From assembly GCA_039189975.1 (NCBI GenBank), contig JBCCYI010000079.1:1-18156 (forward strand): a stretch of 18,156 bases of DNA. The letters run 5' to 3'. Origin of the DNA: HLUCCA09 sp039189975 (GTDB taxonomy: Bacteria; Pseudomonadota; Alphaproteobacteria; Rhodobacterales; Rhodobacteraceae). The translations under genes and the position numbers were made by a program. The notes under the pieces were generated by a model that saw nothing but the letters and a program-made list of their open reading frames with translations, made no database searches and was not told the origin of the DNA. Positions 7,888 to 14,138 of the stretch are shown in pieces. Numbering within the stretch: the first letter of the stretch is position 1; each line of letters opens with the position of its first letter.

Positions 7888-8630
7888 GCGGGTGGCTGGC
7901 GATTGCCGGGCTTGGGCCGGGGCACGGGGCGCTGGTGACGCCCGAGGTTTCGAAGGCGCTGGCGGAGGCGACGGATGTGGCGGGCTACATCCCCTATGTG
8001 CGCCGTGTGCCGGAGCGGGAGGGCTTGAGACGGCACGAGACGGACAATCGAGAGGAGTTGGACCGCGCGCGGCACGCACTGGAAATGGCGGGCGAGGGGC
8101 GCCGGGTCGTCGTTGTCAGCTCGGGGGACCCGGGCGTGTTTGCCATGGCGTCGGCGGTGTTTGAGGCGCTGGAGGCGGGCCCCGAGGCGTGGCGCGCGCT
8201 GGACATCCGGGTGCTGCCCGGGATCACGGCGATGCTCGCGGCGGCGGCGCGGGCCGGGGCGCCGCTGGGGCACGACTTCTGCGCGGTGAACCTGAGCGAC
8301 AACCTCAAGCCGTGGGAAGTGATCGAGCGTCGCTTGCGCCTCGCGGTCGAGGCGGACTTTGCGATTGCGCTCTACAACCCGCGCTCCAAGGCCCGGCCCG
8401 AGGGTATGGGGCGCGCGCTGGACCTGCTGCGCAGCCTCTGCGAGCCGGAACGCGTGCTGATCTTTGCCCGAGCCGTCTCAACCCCTGACGAAGAGCTGCG
8501 GGTTGTGCCGCTTGCCGAGGCTACGGCCGAGATGGCGGACATGCGGACAGTGGTCCTCATCGGTTCGTCCGCGACACGGCCCGTGCCCGGCACCCCCTAC
8601 GTCTACACCCCGCGTACGGTGCCCGCATGA
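7884..8630 (+). CDS. cobJ: Precorrin-3B C17-methyltransferase (CobJ)
   Basis: CobJ methylates C-17 and drives ring contraction of precorrin-3B to precorrin-4. The 248-residue product starts VSGWLAIAGLGPGHGALVTP from the GTG at 7884, which overlaps the cobI TGA. Visible family motifs are GYIPYVRRVP, SSGDPGVFAMAS (SAM-binding GDP loop), LPGITAMLAAAARAGAPLGH, NLSDNLKPWEVIERRL and LYNPRSKARPEGM. It is the last plus-strand gene before the inverted cobK. The 131 bp between the two convergent stops contain palindromic and repeated sequence. Confidence 0.96.
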   Translation: MSGWLAIAGLGPGHGALVTPEVSKALAEATDVAGYIPYVRRVPEREGLRRHETDNREELDRARHALEMAGEGRRVVVVSSGDPGVFAMASAVFEALEAGPEAWRALDIRVLPGITAMLAAAARAGAPLGHDFCAVNLSDNLKPWEVIERRLRLAVEADFAIALYNPRSKARPEGMGRALDLLRSLCEPERVLIFARAVSTPDEELRVVPLAEATAEMADMRTVVLIGSSATRPVPGTPYVYTPRTVPA

Positions 8631-8654
8631 ACGATGCCGCCGCCACAAGAGTAG

Positions 8655-8673
8655 GGTGGGCAATCTGCCCACC
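8655..8673. repeat. Palindromic hairpin GGTGGGCA-ATC-TGCCCACC (possible dispersed REP-like element and/or terminator)
   Basis: This is an 8-bp perfect stem with a 3-nt loop, 25 bp after the cobJ stop, in the context GTAGGGTGGGCA...TGCCCACC. I recall very similar intergenic hairpins repeated across many bacterial genomes, so a dispersed repeat is likely, but no second copy occurs in this window. It sits between two convergent genes and could stop transcription in both directions, although it lacks a T-run. Confidence 0.5.
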
Positions 8674-8705
8674 GCCCCCGAGTGGAAACGCATTACGCTG
8701 TTGGC

Positions 8706-8722
8706 ATGTTAGCGTCCCTCAG
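8706..8722. repeat. 17-nt direct repeat, copy 1 (cobJ-cobK gap)
   Basis: ATGTTAGCGTCCCTCAG occurs here and again, identical, at 9321-9337 inside cobK. The matches stop sharply on both sides. The copy here also starts an imperfect inverted repeat, GCGTCCCTC (8712-8720) with GAGGACGC (8738-8745). Confidence 0.7.
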
Positions 8723-8761
8723 GATTTGCGGGGCTTCGAGGACGCATCCCTCTCCGATGGC

Positions 8762-9517
8762 TCAGGTTCCTCCCGCAGCGGGGGTCTGGGACAGCCAGTC
8801 GAGCACCGCCTCAACGCTGCCAACCTCTCGCCGCGCCGGTTGAGGCGGGCGGTCGATCATGATGACCGGAAGCCCCAGCGCTCGCGACGCGAGGATCTTC
8901 GCGTAAGCCCCTGTACCACCAGAGTTTTTCGACACAACCAATTCAATACCACGGGCTTCCATCATCGCACGGTCCTCGGCCTCGCTGAACGGCCCGCGGT
9001 CGACGATGACCGTCGCATCGGGGAACGGCAGCGGGTCCTTTGGCGGGTCGACAAGACGCAGCACATAGGCGTGTTGCGGGTTGGGCGCGAAGGCGGCGAG
9101 GTGCATCCGTCCAACCGCCAGAAGGACTGTCGCCCGAGGCCGATCCAGAGCCTTCACCGCCGCAGGGATGTCCGCGGCGGGTTGCCACAGGTCTCCCTCC
9201 TGCGCCTGCCACGGGGGACGGGTAAGGGCGAGGAGAGCGACGCCCGCAAGGGCGCATCCCTCGACGGCATTGCGGCTCATCTGCGTCGCGAACGGATGCG
9301 TCGCGTCCACGACATGGGTGATGTTAGCGTCCCTCAGAAACCTCGCCAGCCCGTCCGCCCCGCCGAACCCGCCGGCGCGCTGGGGCAGGGGCTGGCGCAA
9401 CGGGCGCTCCACCCGTCCCGCGAAGGAAACCATGCCGGCGATCCCACGCTCTGCCACGGCGCGGGCGAGAGCCGTGGCTTCGGTCGTTCCCGCCAAAATC
9501 AGCAGGTTGAGCGCCAT
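8762..9517 (-). CDS. cobK: Precorrin-6A reductase (CobK)
   Basis: CobK reduces precorrin-6A to dihydro-precorrin-6B with NADPH. The 251-residue product starts MALNLLILAGTTEATALARA, the N-terminal strand and nucleotide loop of the family. It contains THVVDATHPFATQMSRNA, ATVLLAVGRMHLAAF, VDRGPFSEAEDRAMM and the signature SKNSGGTGAYAKI. The ATG at 9517-9515 was preferred over an ATG 34 codons upstream because it fits the family N-terminus and has AGGGGG about 8 nt upstream. It is the only cob gene after cobO on the minus strand. Its start codon overlaps that of cobL, and its 3' end converges on cobJ, so it must use a promoter lying within cobL. Confidence 0.95.
   Translation of the reverse strand: MALNLLILAGTTEATALARAVAERGIAGMVSFAGRVERPLRQPLPQRAGGFGGADGLARFLRDANITHVVDATHPFATQMSRNAVEGCALAGVALLALTRPPWQAQEGDLWQPAADIPAAVKALDRPRATVLLAVGRMHLAAFAPNPQHAYVLRLVDPPKDPLPFPDATVIVDRGPFSEAEDRAMMEARGIELVVSKNSGGTGAYAKILASRALGLPVIMIDRPPQPARREVGSVEAVLDWLSQTPAAGGT
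9321..9337. repeat. 17-nt direct repeat, copy 2 (inside cobK)
   Basis: ATGTTAGCGTCCCTCAG, identical to 8706-8722. In cobK the minus-strand reading encodes LRDAN followed by the first bases of I, just before the conserved THVVDATHPFA. The protein looks normal here, so this is probably the ancestral location and the other copy the derived one. Confidence 0.7.
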
Positions 9518-10715
9518 GCTTAAAGCCCCCTGGTTGACGATCATCGGCGTGACAGAGGATGGACCGGACGGGCTGTCGCCCGCAAGCAGTCGTGCGCTTG
9601 AGGCGGCAGAGGTCGTCATGGGCCCGCCGCGTCACCTGTCACTGCTGCCCAACACGGGGCCCGAGCGGATCGAGTGGCCGGTGCCGTTTGCCGACGGGCT
9701 GACGCGCCTCGAAAGCGTGCGGGGACGGCAGGTGGTCGTCCTCGTGTCGGGCGATCCGTTCTGGTTCGGCGCGGGAACGACGCTGTCCCACGCCTTCCCG
9801 CGCGACGAATGGCAGGTGATCCCAGCGCCGTCGACCTTTTCTCTCGCCGCCGCACGGATGAGATGGGCGCTGGAGCATGTCGTGTGCCTCGGCCTGCATG
9901 CCTCGCCGCTGACGCGCCTGCGCCCGCATCTGGCGCAAGGGGTGCGGGCGCTGGTGCTGCTGCGGGACGGTGAGGCGGTCGCTGCGGTGGCAGAGGTTCT
10001 GCGAGACGCGGGCTTCGGGGAAAGCCGCCTGACGATCCTCGAAGCGCTCGGAGGCCCGAGGGAGCGTGTGACTCCCGTAACGGCGGACGAGGTGCCGGAC
10101 GGGCCGTTTGTCCACCCGGTCGCGGTGGCGATTGAGGTGGCGGGCACCGGCGCGGCGCTGCCGCGGGCGAGCGGTATCGACGACGCGTTCTTCGAAAGTG
10201 ACGGGCAGATCACCAAGCGACCGGTGCGGGCGCTGGCGTTGTCAGCTTTGGCCCCTAAGCCATTGGAAAAAATATGGGATATTGGTGGGGGCTCTGGGTC
10301 AATCGCTATTGAGTGGCTGCTCGCACATCCCACGACCGAAGCGGTGTGCATTGAGGAGCGCGCGGACCGTGCTGCCCGCATCCGCACGAATGCGGACCGG
10401 CTGGGGGTTGATCGATTATCGGTGGTCGAAGGCGCGGCCCCATCGGCGTTGGACGGTTTGCCCGAACCTGACGCTGTGTTCATCGGTGGTGGGCTGTCGG
10501 AGGCGCTGCTGGCCGACCTCACAGGGCGCTTGCGGAGCGGGACACGCCTTGTGGCCCATGCAGTGACGCTTGAATCCGAGGCGCTGCTGGCGGATTGGTC
10601 GGCTCCGCGAGGCGGATCGCTCTTGCGGATTGAGCTGACGAAGGCGGCGCCCCTGGGGTCGAAACGTGGGTGGAAGGGGGCCTATCCGATCGTGCAGTGG
10701 CAGGTGACGCTGTGA
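9516..10715 (+). CDS. cobL: Precorrin-6Y C5,15-methyltransferase (decarboxylating) CobL
   Basis: This 399-residue bifunctional enzyme methylates C-5 and C-15 of precorrin-6B and decarboxylates the C-12 acetate to give precorrin-8X. The N-terminal CbiE-like tetrapyrrole methylase domain begins LKAPWLTIIGVTEDG and has VSGDPFWFGAGT. The C-terminal CbiT-like domain begins near residue 245, with the SAM loop IWDIGGGSGSIAIEW at 253-267. Codons around this domain boundary (CCT, CCA, AAA, ATA, GGT, TCA) are unusually AT-ending for the cluster. The ATG at 9516-9518 overlaps the cobK ATG on the other strand. A longer reading would run antisense through cobK and was rejected. Only a weak AGG precedes the start. 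The stop overlaps the cobE GTG. Confidence 0.95.
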   Translation: MLKAPWLTIIGVTEDGPDGLSPASSRALEAAEVVMGPPRHLSLLPNTGPERIEWPVPFADGLTRLESVRGRQVVVLVSGDPFWFGAGTTLSHAFPRDEWQVIPAPSTFSLAAARMRWALEHVVCLGLHASPLTRLRPHLAQGVRALVLLRDGEAVAAVAEVLRDAGFGESRLTILEALGGPRERVTPVTADEVPDGPFVHPVAVAIEVAGTGAALPRASGIDDAFFESDGQITKRPVRALALSALAPKPLEKIWDIGGGSGSIAIEWLLAHPTTEAVCIEERADRAARIRTNADRLGVDRLSVVEGAAPSALDGLPEPDAVFIGGGLSEALLADLTGRLRSGTRLVAHAVTLESEALLADWSAPRGGSLLRIELTKAAPLGSKRGWKGAYPIVQWQVTL

Positions 10716-11077
10716 TTGTCGCAGGGTTCGGGTTTCGGGCGGCAGCCAGCGTAGAGAGCCTGACGGATGCTCTGCAGAAGGCCAATGGGTCGCGCGCAGA
10801 CGCGGTTGCCACTGCGGCTGACAAGGCCGCCACGCCGGAGTTTGTGGCGTTTGGGCAGACGCATCACCTCCGCATCCTAGAGATTGCGGCGGACGCCCTC
10901 GCAGAGCAGTGCACTGTCACGCAGTCGAGCGCGTCCCGGGCCACGCGAGGCACGGGGAGTGTTGCAGAGGCGGCGGCGCTGGCAGCGGCGGGCGCTGGGG
11001 CCCGCTTGTTGCAGGCGCGCGTTGTCTCGGGCGACGGGCTGGCGACCTGTGCGTTGGCGGAAGGGGGCGGGCCATGA
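10712..11077 (+). CDS. cobE: Cobalamin biosynthesis protein CobE (CbiG C-terminal-like)
   Basis: The 121-residue product starts VIVAGFGFRAAASVESL, the glycine-rich N-terminal strand-loop of the CobE/CbiG_C fold, followed by ATAADKAATPEFVAFG and the loop TQSSASRATRGTGSVAEAAA. CobE is an accessory factor of the aerobic pathway whose precise reaction is unresolved. It has been linked to handling the acetaldehyde/acetate side product or to binding intermediates. The GTG at 10712 overlaps the cobL TGA, and the TGA at 11075-11077 overlaps the cobM ATG, so it is coupled on both sides. Confidence 0.92.
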   Translation: MIVAGFGFRAAASVESLTDALQKANGSRADAVATAADKAATPEFVAFGQTHHLRILEIAADALAEQCTVTQSSASRATRGTGSVAEAAALAAAGAGARLLQARVVSGDGLATCALAEGGGP

Positions 11078-11868
11078 CAGTGCATTTCATAGGCGCCGGG
11101 CCGGGCGCGCCCGACCTGCTCACGCTTCGTGGCCGGGATCTGATCGCGCGCTGTTCGGTCTGTCTTTACGCCGGGTCGCTGGTGCCGAAGGCGGTATTGG
11201 GGCATTGTCCGGACGGGGCGCACATCGTGAACACGGCGCCGCTCGATCTGGACGCGATCCTTGCCGAGATCACCGCAGCGGATGCTGCGGGCCACGATGT
11301 GGCGCGGCTGCATTCAGGGGACCTGTCGGTGTGGTCGGCGATGGGAGAGCAGCTTCAGCGGTTGGAGGCGGAGGGCATCCCATACACGCTCACCCCTGGT
11401 GTACCCGCGTTCGCGGCGGCGGCTGCCTCCCTCGGCGCCGAGCTGACCCGTCCGCAAGTCGCGCAGTCGGTGGTGCTGACGCGGACGCCGGGCCGTGCGT
11501 CGTCGATGCCGGAGGGCGAGACGCTGACCACGTTCGGTGCGACGGGCGCAACGCTGGCGGTGCATCTGTCGATCCAGAACCTTGCGCAGGTGGTGGCCGA
11601 TCTGACCCCGCATTACGGCCCTGAGTGCCCGGTCGCGGTTGTCTGGCGTGCCAGTTGGCCGGATGAGCGGATCGTTCGGGGGACGCTTGCCACCATCGAG
11701 GCCACGATGCCCGACGGGATCGAGCGGACGGCCCTCATCGTTATCGGCCACGCGCTCGGGGATGCCGCGTTTGGCGAGAGTCGGCTCTATGCGGCCGATT
11801 ACGACAGACGCTACCGCCCGCAATCGGCAGAGAGCCCATGGGCAGAGTGGAGCGATGGCGATGACTGA
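11074..11868 (+). CDS. cobM: Precorrin-4 C11-methyltransferase (CobM)
   Basis: CobM transfers a methyl to C-11 of precorrin-4, forming precorrin-5. The 264-residue SAM enzyme starts MTVHFIGAGPGAPDLLTLRG (GxGPGxPDLLTxR motif). It carries CLYAGSLVPKAVL, RLHSGDLSVWSAMGEQ, TPGVPAFAAAAASLGAELT and VVLTRTPGRASSMPEGE, all characteristic of CobM/CbiF. The ATG at 11074 overlaps the cobE stop, and the stop overlaps the start of cobB by 8 nt. Confidence 0.96.
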   Translation: MTVHFIGAGPGAPDLLTLRGRDLIARCSVCLYAGSLVPKAVLGHCPDGAHIVNTAPLDLDAILAEITAADAAGHDVARLHSGDLSVWSAMGEQLQRLEAEGIPYTLTPGVPAFAAAAASLGAELTRPQVAQSVVLTRTPGRASSMPEGETLTTFGATGATLAVHLSIQNLAQVVADLTPHYGPECPVAVVWRASWPDERIVRGTLATIEATMPDGIERTALIVIGHALGDAAFGESRLYAADYDRRYRPQSAESPWAEWSDGDD

Positions 11869-13207
11869 GATGCCGCCGGGCCTGCTGGTCTCGGCCCCGG
11901 CCTCGGGGACCGGGAAGACGACGGTGATGCTGGGCCTGTTGCGGGCGCTGGCGGAGGATGGGCCGACGGTGCAGCCCTTCAAGTCGGGGCCGGATTACAT
12001 CGACCCGGCGTTCCACCGCGCGGCAACGGGGCGAGCGTCGTTCAACCTTGATACCTGGGCGATGGATGCGGGTCTGTTGGACGCGATTGCCCGGCAGGCC
12101 GTTGGGGCAGATATCTGCGTTGCCGAAGGCTCCATGGGCCTGTTTGACGGTGTGGCGACGCGGGGTCAGGTGGGCTTCGGGTCAAGCGCCGAGACGGCGA
12201 AGCGCATGGGCTGGCCGGTGGTGCTTGTGCTCGACGTGGGCGGTCAGGCGCAATCGGCGGCGGCGACGGCTTTGGGCTTCGCCACCTATGATCCGGACCT
12301 GCCGCTTGCGGGCGTGATCCTGAACCGCGTCGCCAGCCCCCGGCACGAGCGCCTGACGCGGCTGGGGATGGAACGGGCCGGTGTCCCGGTTCTCGGCGTT
12401 CTGCCAAGGCGCGGCGATCTGACGTTGCCAGAGCGCCATCTTGGTCTCGTGCAGGCGGTCGAGCACCCGGACCTTGAAGCCGCCATCGTCGGCTATGCCA
12501 GGTTCCTGCGACACCACGTGGACCTTCCCGCGATCCGCTCGGCGGCTTCTTCATCTTGGGAGAAATACTCCCGGGGGGTGCGGGGGGTGGACCCCCCCGT
12601 GGCTGGCCTCCCCAAACCGCCCGCCCAACGCATTGCGCTGGCGCAGGACGCCGCGTTCTCGTTCACGTATCCGCACCTGGTGACCGGCTGGCGTCAGGCG
12701 GGGGCCGAGATCCTGCCGTTCTCGCCCCTGGCCGACGAGGCGCCGGATGGGGCAGCGGATCTGGTGTGGCTGCCCGGCGGGTATCCTGAGCTTCATGCCG
12801 GAACGCTGGCGGGGGCAACGCGGTTTCTGGAGGGGCTGCGAAAGCATGCCGAGACGCGGCCCGTTCATGGGGAATGCGGGGGGTACATGGTGCTGGGTGA
12901 GGCGCTGGTGGACAAGGCGGGGGAGACGCACCGGATGGCGGGTCTGCTGGGCCTTGTGACGTCGCATGAGAAGCGGAAGTTCCACCTTGGCTACCGGCGG
13001 GCGGTGCTGGAGGCGGCGATGCCGGGGCACGGGCCGGGTGAGGCGTTGCGGGGGCATGAGTTTCACTACACCACCATCGTGGATGAGCCCGACGCTCCGC
13101 TGGCGCAGGTGTTTGATGCCGATGGCGGGCCGGTGGTCGAGACGGGTTCGAAGCGCGGGCACGTGTCGGGGACGTTCTTTCACCTGATCACCGGAGAGGC
13201 CGGGTGA
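11861..13207 (+). CDS. cobB: Hydrogenobyrinic acid a,c-diamide synthase (glutamine-hydrolysing) CobB
   Basis: CobB amidates the a and c carboxylates using glutamine and ATP, producing the substrate of cobaltochelatase. The 448-residue protein has an N-terminal dethiobiotin-synthetase-like ATPase domain with P-loop SAPASGTGKTTV (residues 11-22), FKSGPDYIDPAFH and AEGSMGLFDG. The C-terminal class I glutaminase domain has LPGGYPELHAG, the nucleophile C339 in HGECGGYMVLG, and HVSGTFFHL near the end. The linker between them (residues about 229-247, SSSWEKYSRGVRG...) is encoded by a palindromic repeat also seen after cobF. The ATG at 11861 is favoured because GGAG (11849-11852) is 8 nt upstream. 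The ATG at 11855 is also possible. The stop overlaps cobA. Confidence 0.95.
   Translation: MTEMPPGLLVSAPASGTGKTTVMLGLLRALAEDGPTVQPFKSGPDYIDPAFHRAATGRASFNLDTWAMDAGLLDAIARQAVGADICVAEGSMGLFDGVATRGQVGFGSSAETAKRMGWPVVLVLDVGGQAQSAAATALGFATYDPDLPLAGVILNRVASPRHERLTRLGMERAGVPVLGVLPRRGDLTLPERHLGLVQAVEHPDLEAAIVGYARFLRHHVDLPAIRSAASSSWEKYSRGVRGVDPPVAGLPKPPAQRIALAQDAAFSFTYPHLVTGWRQAGAEILPFSPLADEAPDGAADLVWLPGGYPELHAGTLAGATRFLEGLRKHAETRPVHGECGGYMVLGEALVDKAGETHRMAGLLGLVTSHEKRKFHLGYRRAVLEAAMPGHGPGEALRGHEFHYTTIVDEPDAPLAQVFDADGGPVVETGSKRGHVSGTFFHLITGEAG
12545..12599 (+). repeat. Palindromic repeat inserted in frame in the cobB linker (copy 1)
   Basis: The segment contains CTTCTTC (12546-12552), the stem GGGAG-AAATA-CTCCC (12558-12572), then a G-tract/C-tract pair (12582-12587 with 12592-12597). 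The pieces CGGCTTCTTC and AAATACTCCC recur in inverted orientation at 15861-15897. The reading frame is kept, adding about 18-20 residues between the ATPase and glutaminase domains. The ends are approximate. I recall similar GC-rich palindromes in Rhodobacterales intergenic DNA; this is memory, not a search. Confidence 0.6.
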
Positions 13208-13926
13208 CGGGGTTTGTGAGCTTCGTGGGCTCAGGGCCCGGGGATCCGGAGTTGCTGACGCTGAAGGCGGTCGACCGGCTGAAGCGGGCGGATGCGGTGC
13301 TGTATGACGACCTCTCTGCCGGGCCGATCCTGTCCTACGCGCGCGATGGGGCTGATCTGGTGGGCGTGGGGAAGCGGGCCGGGCGGCCGTCGCCCCGGCA
13401 GCATCACGTGAGCCGTCTGCTCGTGGAGTACGCGCTGGGTGGCGGGCGGATCGTTCGGCTGAAGTCGGGCGATGCGGGCTTGTTCGGGAGGCTGGAAGAG
13501 GAGCTTGTGGCGCTGCGGGAGGCTGGGGTTCCTTATGAGATCGTGCCGGGCGTGGCCTCGCCGCTGGCGGCGGCAGCAGCGGCGGGGATTCCGCTGACGC
13601 GGCGGTTGAGTGCGCGGCGGGTTCAGTTTGTGACGGGGCACGATGTGCGGGGGGAGCTGCCGGAGGATCTGGACCTCGCAGCGTTGGCGGATCCTGGGGC
13701 TTGCACGGTGATCTTCATGGGGAAGCGGACGTTTCCGAAGCTTGCCGCGGCGCTGATAGACGCGGGGTTGCCGGGGAAGACGCCGGCGATGCTGGCGGAG
13801 GCCGTGGGGACGCCGGAGGCGGCTTATGAGAGGACCACGGTCGGGGGGCTGGCGGCGCGGTTGGCGGGCGATGTGGGGAGCAAGCCGGCGTTGATTTTCT
13901 ATGGGCCGTTGGCGGAAGAAAATTGA
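13204..13926 (+). CDS. cobA: Uroporphyrinogen-III C-methyltransferase (SUMT, CobA)
   Basis: CobA methylates uroporphyrinogen III at C-2 and C-7, giving precorrin-2, the entry step of the branch. The 240-residue protein has VGSGPGDPELLTLKAVDRL at the N-terminus, YDDLSAGPILSYAR, GKRAGRPSPRQHHVS, RLKSGDAGLFGRLEEE, VPGVASPLAAAAAAGIPLTR and TVIFMGKRTF, which define the SUMT family. It is a stand-alone methyltransferase with no siroheme synthase (CysG) extension. The GTG at 13204 overlaps the cobB TGA. The stop is immediately followed by an 18-bp palindrome, so the cobL-cobA segment may end here. Confidence 0.96.
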   Translation: MTGFVSFVGSGPGDPELLTLKAVDRLKRADAVLYDDLSAGPILSYARDGADLVGVGKRAGRPSPRQHHVSRLLVEYALGGGRIVRLKSGDAGLFGRLEEELVALREAGVPYEIVPGVASPLAAAAAAGIPLTRRLSARRVQFVTGHDVRGELPEDLDLAALADPGACTVIFMGKRTFPKLAAALIDAGLPGKTPAMLAEAVGTPEAAYERTTVGGLAARLAGDVGSKPALIFYGPLAEEN

Positions 13927-13944
13927 CGGTCCCCATGGGGACCG
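13927..13944. terminator. 18-bp perfect palindrome after cobA: terminator hairpin or operator
   Basis: CGGTCCCCATGGGGACCG begins on the base after the cobA stop and is perfectly self-complementary over 18 bp. As RNA it gives a strong GC-rich hairpin, but no T-run follows (CCTGTAAGG), so intrinsic termination is uncertain. As DNA its size and dyad symmetry would suit an operator for the LuxR-type regulator encoded 195 bp downstream. Confidence 0.45.
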
Positions 13945-14138
13945 CCTGTAAGGTGCTGAAAAGTCTGTAGTAAATTTATCAACCCGCAAACCGGAACCTT
14001 TCGGCCCAGTCGGAAAAGCTGCGTCAGCACCACTCAGGCTCAACTGCAGACCGCCACCTTGGTTGACGCAAGGGCATTGCAGCAATCCCCAAAAAGGTTA
14101 GTTTGCCGCGCCTGAACACAATTTATCGAAAATTCTGC
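13945..14138 (+). other. Intergenic region between cobA and the HTH regulator
   Basis: This region of about 190 bp is clearly less GC-rich than its surroundings, with an AT-rich patch GTAGTAAATTTATCAA (13967-13982). A TTGACG lies at 14063-14068 without a matching -10. A small inverted repeat ATTGC-A-GCAAT lies at 14076-14086, and AAAAAGG at 14091-14097 sits 5 nt before a TTG (14103) in frame with the regulator. No coding capacity on either strand was convincing. It probably holds the regulator's promoter. Confidence 0.4.

Noticed and set aside
8627..9523. Plus-strand ORF of 298 codons across cobK
   Set aside because: The minus-strand CobK has clear family motifs. The plus-strand reading has none.
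9632..10522. Minus-strand ORF of 296 codons inside cobL
   Set aside because: It is an antisense serine/arginine-rich shadow of CobL.
14063..14091. Sigma-70 promoter for the HTH regulator from TTGACG at 14063
   Set aside because: There is no acceptable -10 hexamer at 16-18 bp spacing.
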